Of a stretch of DNA of 7,571 nucleotides, positions 5,579 through 7,571 are shown in pieces. The translations under genes and the position numbers were made by a program. Origin of the DNA: Deltaproteobacteria bacterium (GTDB lineage: Bacteria; Desulfobacterota; Binatia; DP-6); contig VBLA01000398.1 of the NCBI GenBank assembly GCA_005879245.1, forward strand, positions 1 through 7,571, written 5' to 3'. Each line of letters begins with the position of its first letter. Position 1 is the stretch's first letter. The notes under the pieces are model-generated. The model saw nothing but the letters and a program-made list of their open reading frames with translations, did no database searches and was not told where the DNA came from.

Positions 5579-6388
5579 GTGCCGACCGCCGCCATCGTCG
5601 TCACCTGGGAAGGCGGCGCGACGACCGACCGGTGCGTCGTGTCGCTGCTGGCGCAGGAGCACCCGCCATCGGTGGTCGTGGTGGTGGACAACGCTTCCGG
5701 ATCCGCGGAGCGCGCTCGCCTCGAAGCGACGTTCGGGAGCCGGCCCGGTGTCCGGCCCGCGGCGCTCGGCTTCCTCGAGCGTGCGCTCGACGAGGAAGCG
5801 GGAGCCGGCATCGCCGGCCCGCGGATTCTCGACCTGGGGAATCCGACGCACGTGATCTCGGCGGGCGAGCGTCCCGTGCTTCCCGTCTTCGGCCTGCCTC
5901 GCACGTGGCTCCGCTACCGCCGCCGGACACTCGCGCCGTATCGGGCGCGAGGTGTCATGGGCTGCGCGATGCTCGTCACGCGCGCCTGCTTCGAAGCGGT
6001 CGGGGGATTCGCGGAGGAGATCCAGGTCTACTACGAGGACGTCGACTTCTGTCTCGGTGCCCGCGCGCGCGGGTTCGGGGCAATCGTCGTGCCCTCCGCA
6101 ATCGTCTACCACGAGGGGCTGCGCGGCTTCGCGGGCGGCCTCACCGCCTGGGCCGCGTTCCTGAAGGCGCGCAATCCCTGGATTGTGCTGCGGCGCCACG
6201 GCGGTCCCGCCAGCTGGCCCGGCTTCACGCTGACCTACGGGGCGATGGTCGCGGCGAGCGCCGCGCTCCACGCGCTCCGCGGTGAGCGGGAGATCGTCCG
6301 CGCGCTCGGACAGGGGGCGGTGGCGGGGCTGCGCGCGGCCACGGGTCGACGGGCGACGCCGGTCGGAGCCCCGCGCGCGACGAGGTGA
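5579..6388 (+). CDS. GT2 glycosyltransferase (rhamnosyltransferase-like) with an apparent internal deletion
   Basis: A 269-aa GT-A protein resembling WbbL-type rhamnosyltransferases. The N-terminus AAIVVTWEG and VVVVVDNASGS (32-42) matches the nucleotide-binding start. The later part RGVMGCAMLVTRACFEAVGG (124-143) and VYYEDVDFCLGARARG (150-165, Glu-Asp catalytic-base region) is also typical, as is IVYHEG. Between them, residues 58-70 run directly from GVRPAALG to FLERAL. In the family about 40 residues normally lie here, with the N-x-GFAGGNN-like loop and the Asp-Asp/DXD metal site. The join is in frame, near 5765-5771. If real, the enzyme should be inactive or strongly altered. GTG 5579 follows the previous stop by 8 bases, with no clear Shine-Dalgarno; the stop overlaps the next GTG. 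The C-terminal 35 residues are Arg/Ala-rich and uninformative. Confidence 0.83.
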   Translation: MPTAAIVVTWEGGATTDRCVVSLLAQEHPPSVVVVVDNASGSAERARLEATFGSRPGVRPAALGFLERALDEEAGAGIAGPRILDLGNPTHVISAGERPVLPVFGLPRTWLRYRRRTLAPYRARGVMGCAMLVTRACFEAVGGFAEEIQVYYEDVDFCLGARARGFGAIVVPSAIVYHEGLRGFAGGLTAWAAFLKARNPWIVLRRHGGPASWPGFTLTYGAMVAASAALHALRGEREIVRALGQGAVAGLRAATGRRATPVGAPRATR

Positions 6389-7476
6389 GGGTGCGCGTCG
6401 GGATCGGAGCGCTGGTCGGCATCGTGGGTGGCCCGGCGACGTACGCCCGCGAGCTCGTCGCCGCGCTCGTCCGGGCGGGTGGGCACGATTACGTCGTGTT
6501 CACCGACCAGCCCGGCGCGTTCCGCCACCTCGGCATCGAGACGGTCGAGGTTCCGCTGCCCACGCCTTACCATCAGATCAGCTGGGATCACTGGCGGCTG
6601 CCCGGGCTGGTGGCGGCGGCGCGCGTCGACCTCTATCACGGGACGAAGAACGTGCTGCCCTGGCGGCTTTCCGTGCCGGCCGCGGTCACGGTGCACGACC
6701 TCGCCGTCTACGCCCAGCCCGGAAGCTTCAGCTGGGGCCAGCGGTGGCACCTCCGCCTGCTTCTCCCGCGGAGCGTGGCGATGGCGACACGAGTCATCAC
6801 ACCCTCGGCGCACGCCCGCGACGACGTGCTCGCCCGCTTCCGCGTCGCCGCCGGGCGGACGCGCAGCATCCCTCACGGCGTCGCGGCGCACTGGCTCGCT
6901 CCGCCGTCCGCCGCGGCGAGCGCCGCGTTCCGGGCGCGCCACGCGCTCGGCGAGCGGCTGATCGCGTGCGTCGGAACGGTGCAACCGCGCAAGCGCGCCG
7001 AGCGGGTGATCGAGGCGTTCGTGCGCTCGGGGATCGCCCGGGCGGGCTGGGAGCTCGTGCTCGCGGGTCGCCTCCGTCCGGGCTATGCACCTCCCTGGCT
7101 CCAGACCCTTCCCCCGCACGTCCGCTGGCTCGGCGCGCTACCCGACGACGAGCTACACGCCCTCTACGCCGCCGCGCCGATCACCGTCAGCGCCTCCGAG
7201 TACGAGGGGTTCGGCCTCGCGCTGTCGGAGGCGATGGCCGGTGGCTCGGCGGTGATCGCGGTGGCGTCGAGCGCGGTCCCGGAAGTCGTAGGCGACGCGG
7301 GTTGCCTGGTAGCACGCTCGGACCCTGCTCTCCTCGCCGAGGCGCTCGCGCGTCTGGTGGCCGAACCGGAGCGGCGGGCGGCGCTCGGGGCGCGGGCGCG
7401 GGCACGCGCCGCGACGTTCACCTGGGACGAGGCGGCGCGGCGGACCCGCGAGGTGTACGACGAGGTGCGCGGATGA
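6385..7476 (+). CDS. GT4 glycosyltransferase (mannosyltransferase-like)
   Basis: A 363-aa GT-B retaining glycosyltransferase with complete motifs. VGIVGGPATYARELVAAL (11-28) is the glycine-rich acceptor-domain loop; HGTKNVLPW (85-93) and TVHDLAVY (102-109) contain the substrate-region His-Asp pair; VITPSAHARDDVL (137-149) closes the first domain. The donor domain begins at CVGTVQPRKR (195-204, with the Arg/Lys donor-phosphate contacts) and carries the full E-X7-E signature, Glu274 and Glu282, in SEYEGFGLALSEAMAGG. The family resembles WbaZ/MtfB-like mannosyltransferases, but the sugar is inferred only loosely. The start at GTG 6385 overlaps the previous stop; GTG 6391 is an alternative, with GAGG five bases upstream, and differs by two residues. 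The stop overlaps the next ATG. Confidence 0.9.
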   Translation: MRVRVGIGALVGIVGGPATYARELVAALVRAGGHDYVVFTDQPGAFRHLGIETVEVPLPTPYHQISWDHWRLPGLVAAARVDLYHGTKNVLPWRLSVPAAVTVHDLAVYAQPGSFSWGQRWHLRLLLPRSVAMATRVITPSAHARDDVLARFRVAAGRTRSIPHGVAAHWLAPPSAAASAAFRARHALGERLIACVGTVQPRKRAERVIEAFVRSGIARAGWELVLAGRLRPGYAPPWLQTLPPHVRWLGALPDDELHALYAAAPITVSASEYEGFGLALSEAMAGGSAVIAVASSAVPEVVGDAGCLVARSDPALLAEALARLVAEPERRAALGARARARAATFTWDEAARRTREVYDEVRG

Positions 7477-7571
7477 AGGAGCACGTCGTCGCCGTGATCG
7501 TCCATTGGCGCGACGTGGCCGATACGCTCGGCTGCGTGGCGAGCCTCGCGGCCGAGTCCGGGGTCGAGATC
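7473..7571 (+). CDS. GT2 glycosyltransferase, N-terminal fragment cut by the window end
   Basis: The first 33 residues read MKEHVVAVIVHWRDVADTLG and onward to SLAAESGVEI. This matches the opening beta strand and first helix of GT2 rhamnosyltransferase-like enzymes (V-x-V-I-V-x-W, then a D-T-L-x-C-x-x-S-L pattern). ATG 7473 overlaps the preceding stop as ATGA and has GAGG seven bases upstream (7462-7465). It continues the run of glycosyltransferase genes. The DXD site and everything after it lie outside the window. Confidence 0.75.
   Translation, partial: MKEHVVAVIVHWRDVADTLGCVASLAAESGVEI

Noticed and set aside
1..7571. tRNA genes, CRISPR arrays, insertion sequences, phage or defence genes
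   Set aside because: No cloverleaf-like sequence, regularly spaced repeats, transposase motifs or defence-family domains were seen on either strand.

Overview
This window comes from a very GC-rich bacterial chromosome. Codon third positions are overwhelmingly G or C, GTG starts are common, and genes are packed end to end. The gene content fits an uncultured, soil- or groundwater-type Gram-negative lineage. Candidatus Rokubacteria/Methylomirabilota or a deltaproteobacterial relative would fit, but this rests only on base composition and general style, and I hold it weakly. No tRNA, rRNA, CRISPR array, insertion sequence or phage gene is visible.

Left region (1-1386, plus strand): two housekeeping genes joined by a GTGA overlap. 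The first is the ribosomal S18 alanine acetyltransferase RimI, whose true start probably lies before the window. The second is a class 1B-type dihydroorotate dehydrogenase (PyrD), which has serine where this class normally has its catalytic cysteine. No PyrK partner gene is visible.

Middle region (1387-3385): a 182-base gap full of inverted repeats separates pyrD from a convergent minus-strand gene for a small PKD-domain lipoprotein. That gene has a good sigma70-like promoter and a clear ribosome binding site. Divergent from it is a secreted M6-family (immune inhibitor A-like) zinc metallopeptidase gene. It looks broken: the catalytic half is in one frame, while a two-helix hydrophobic segment plus the typical M6 C-terminal signature continue in another frame. 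A conserved stretch seems to be missing at the junction near 3060.

Right region (3394-7571, plus strand): five consecutive glycosyltransferase genes (GT2, GT4, GT2, GT4, GT2), nearly all coupled by 4-base stop/start overlaps. They look like one operon for a surface glycan (O-antigen, exopolysaccharide or glycolipid). The first is a polyprenyl-phosphate sugar synthase-like GT2 with two C-terminal membrane helices. The third seems to have lost, in frame, the segment that carries the nucleotide-sugar-binding DXD motif. The fifth is cut by the window end. The sugars and acceptors cannot be read from the sequence.

The most notable points are the Cys-to-Ser active site of PyrD, two internal deletions in genes 2.7 kb apart (decay or assembly collapse), the structured intergenic element, and the PKD lipoprotein placed back to back with an M6 protease. 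I did not find convincing evidence for a wholly new defence or mobile system.
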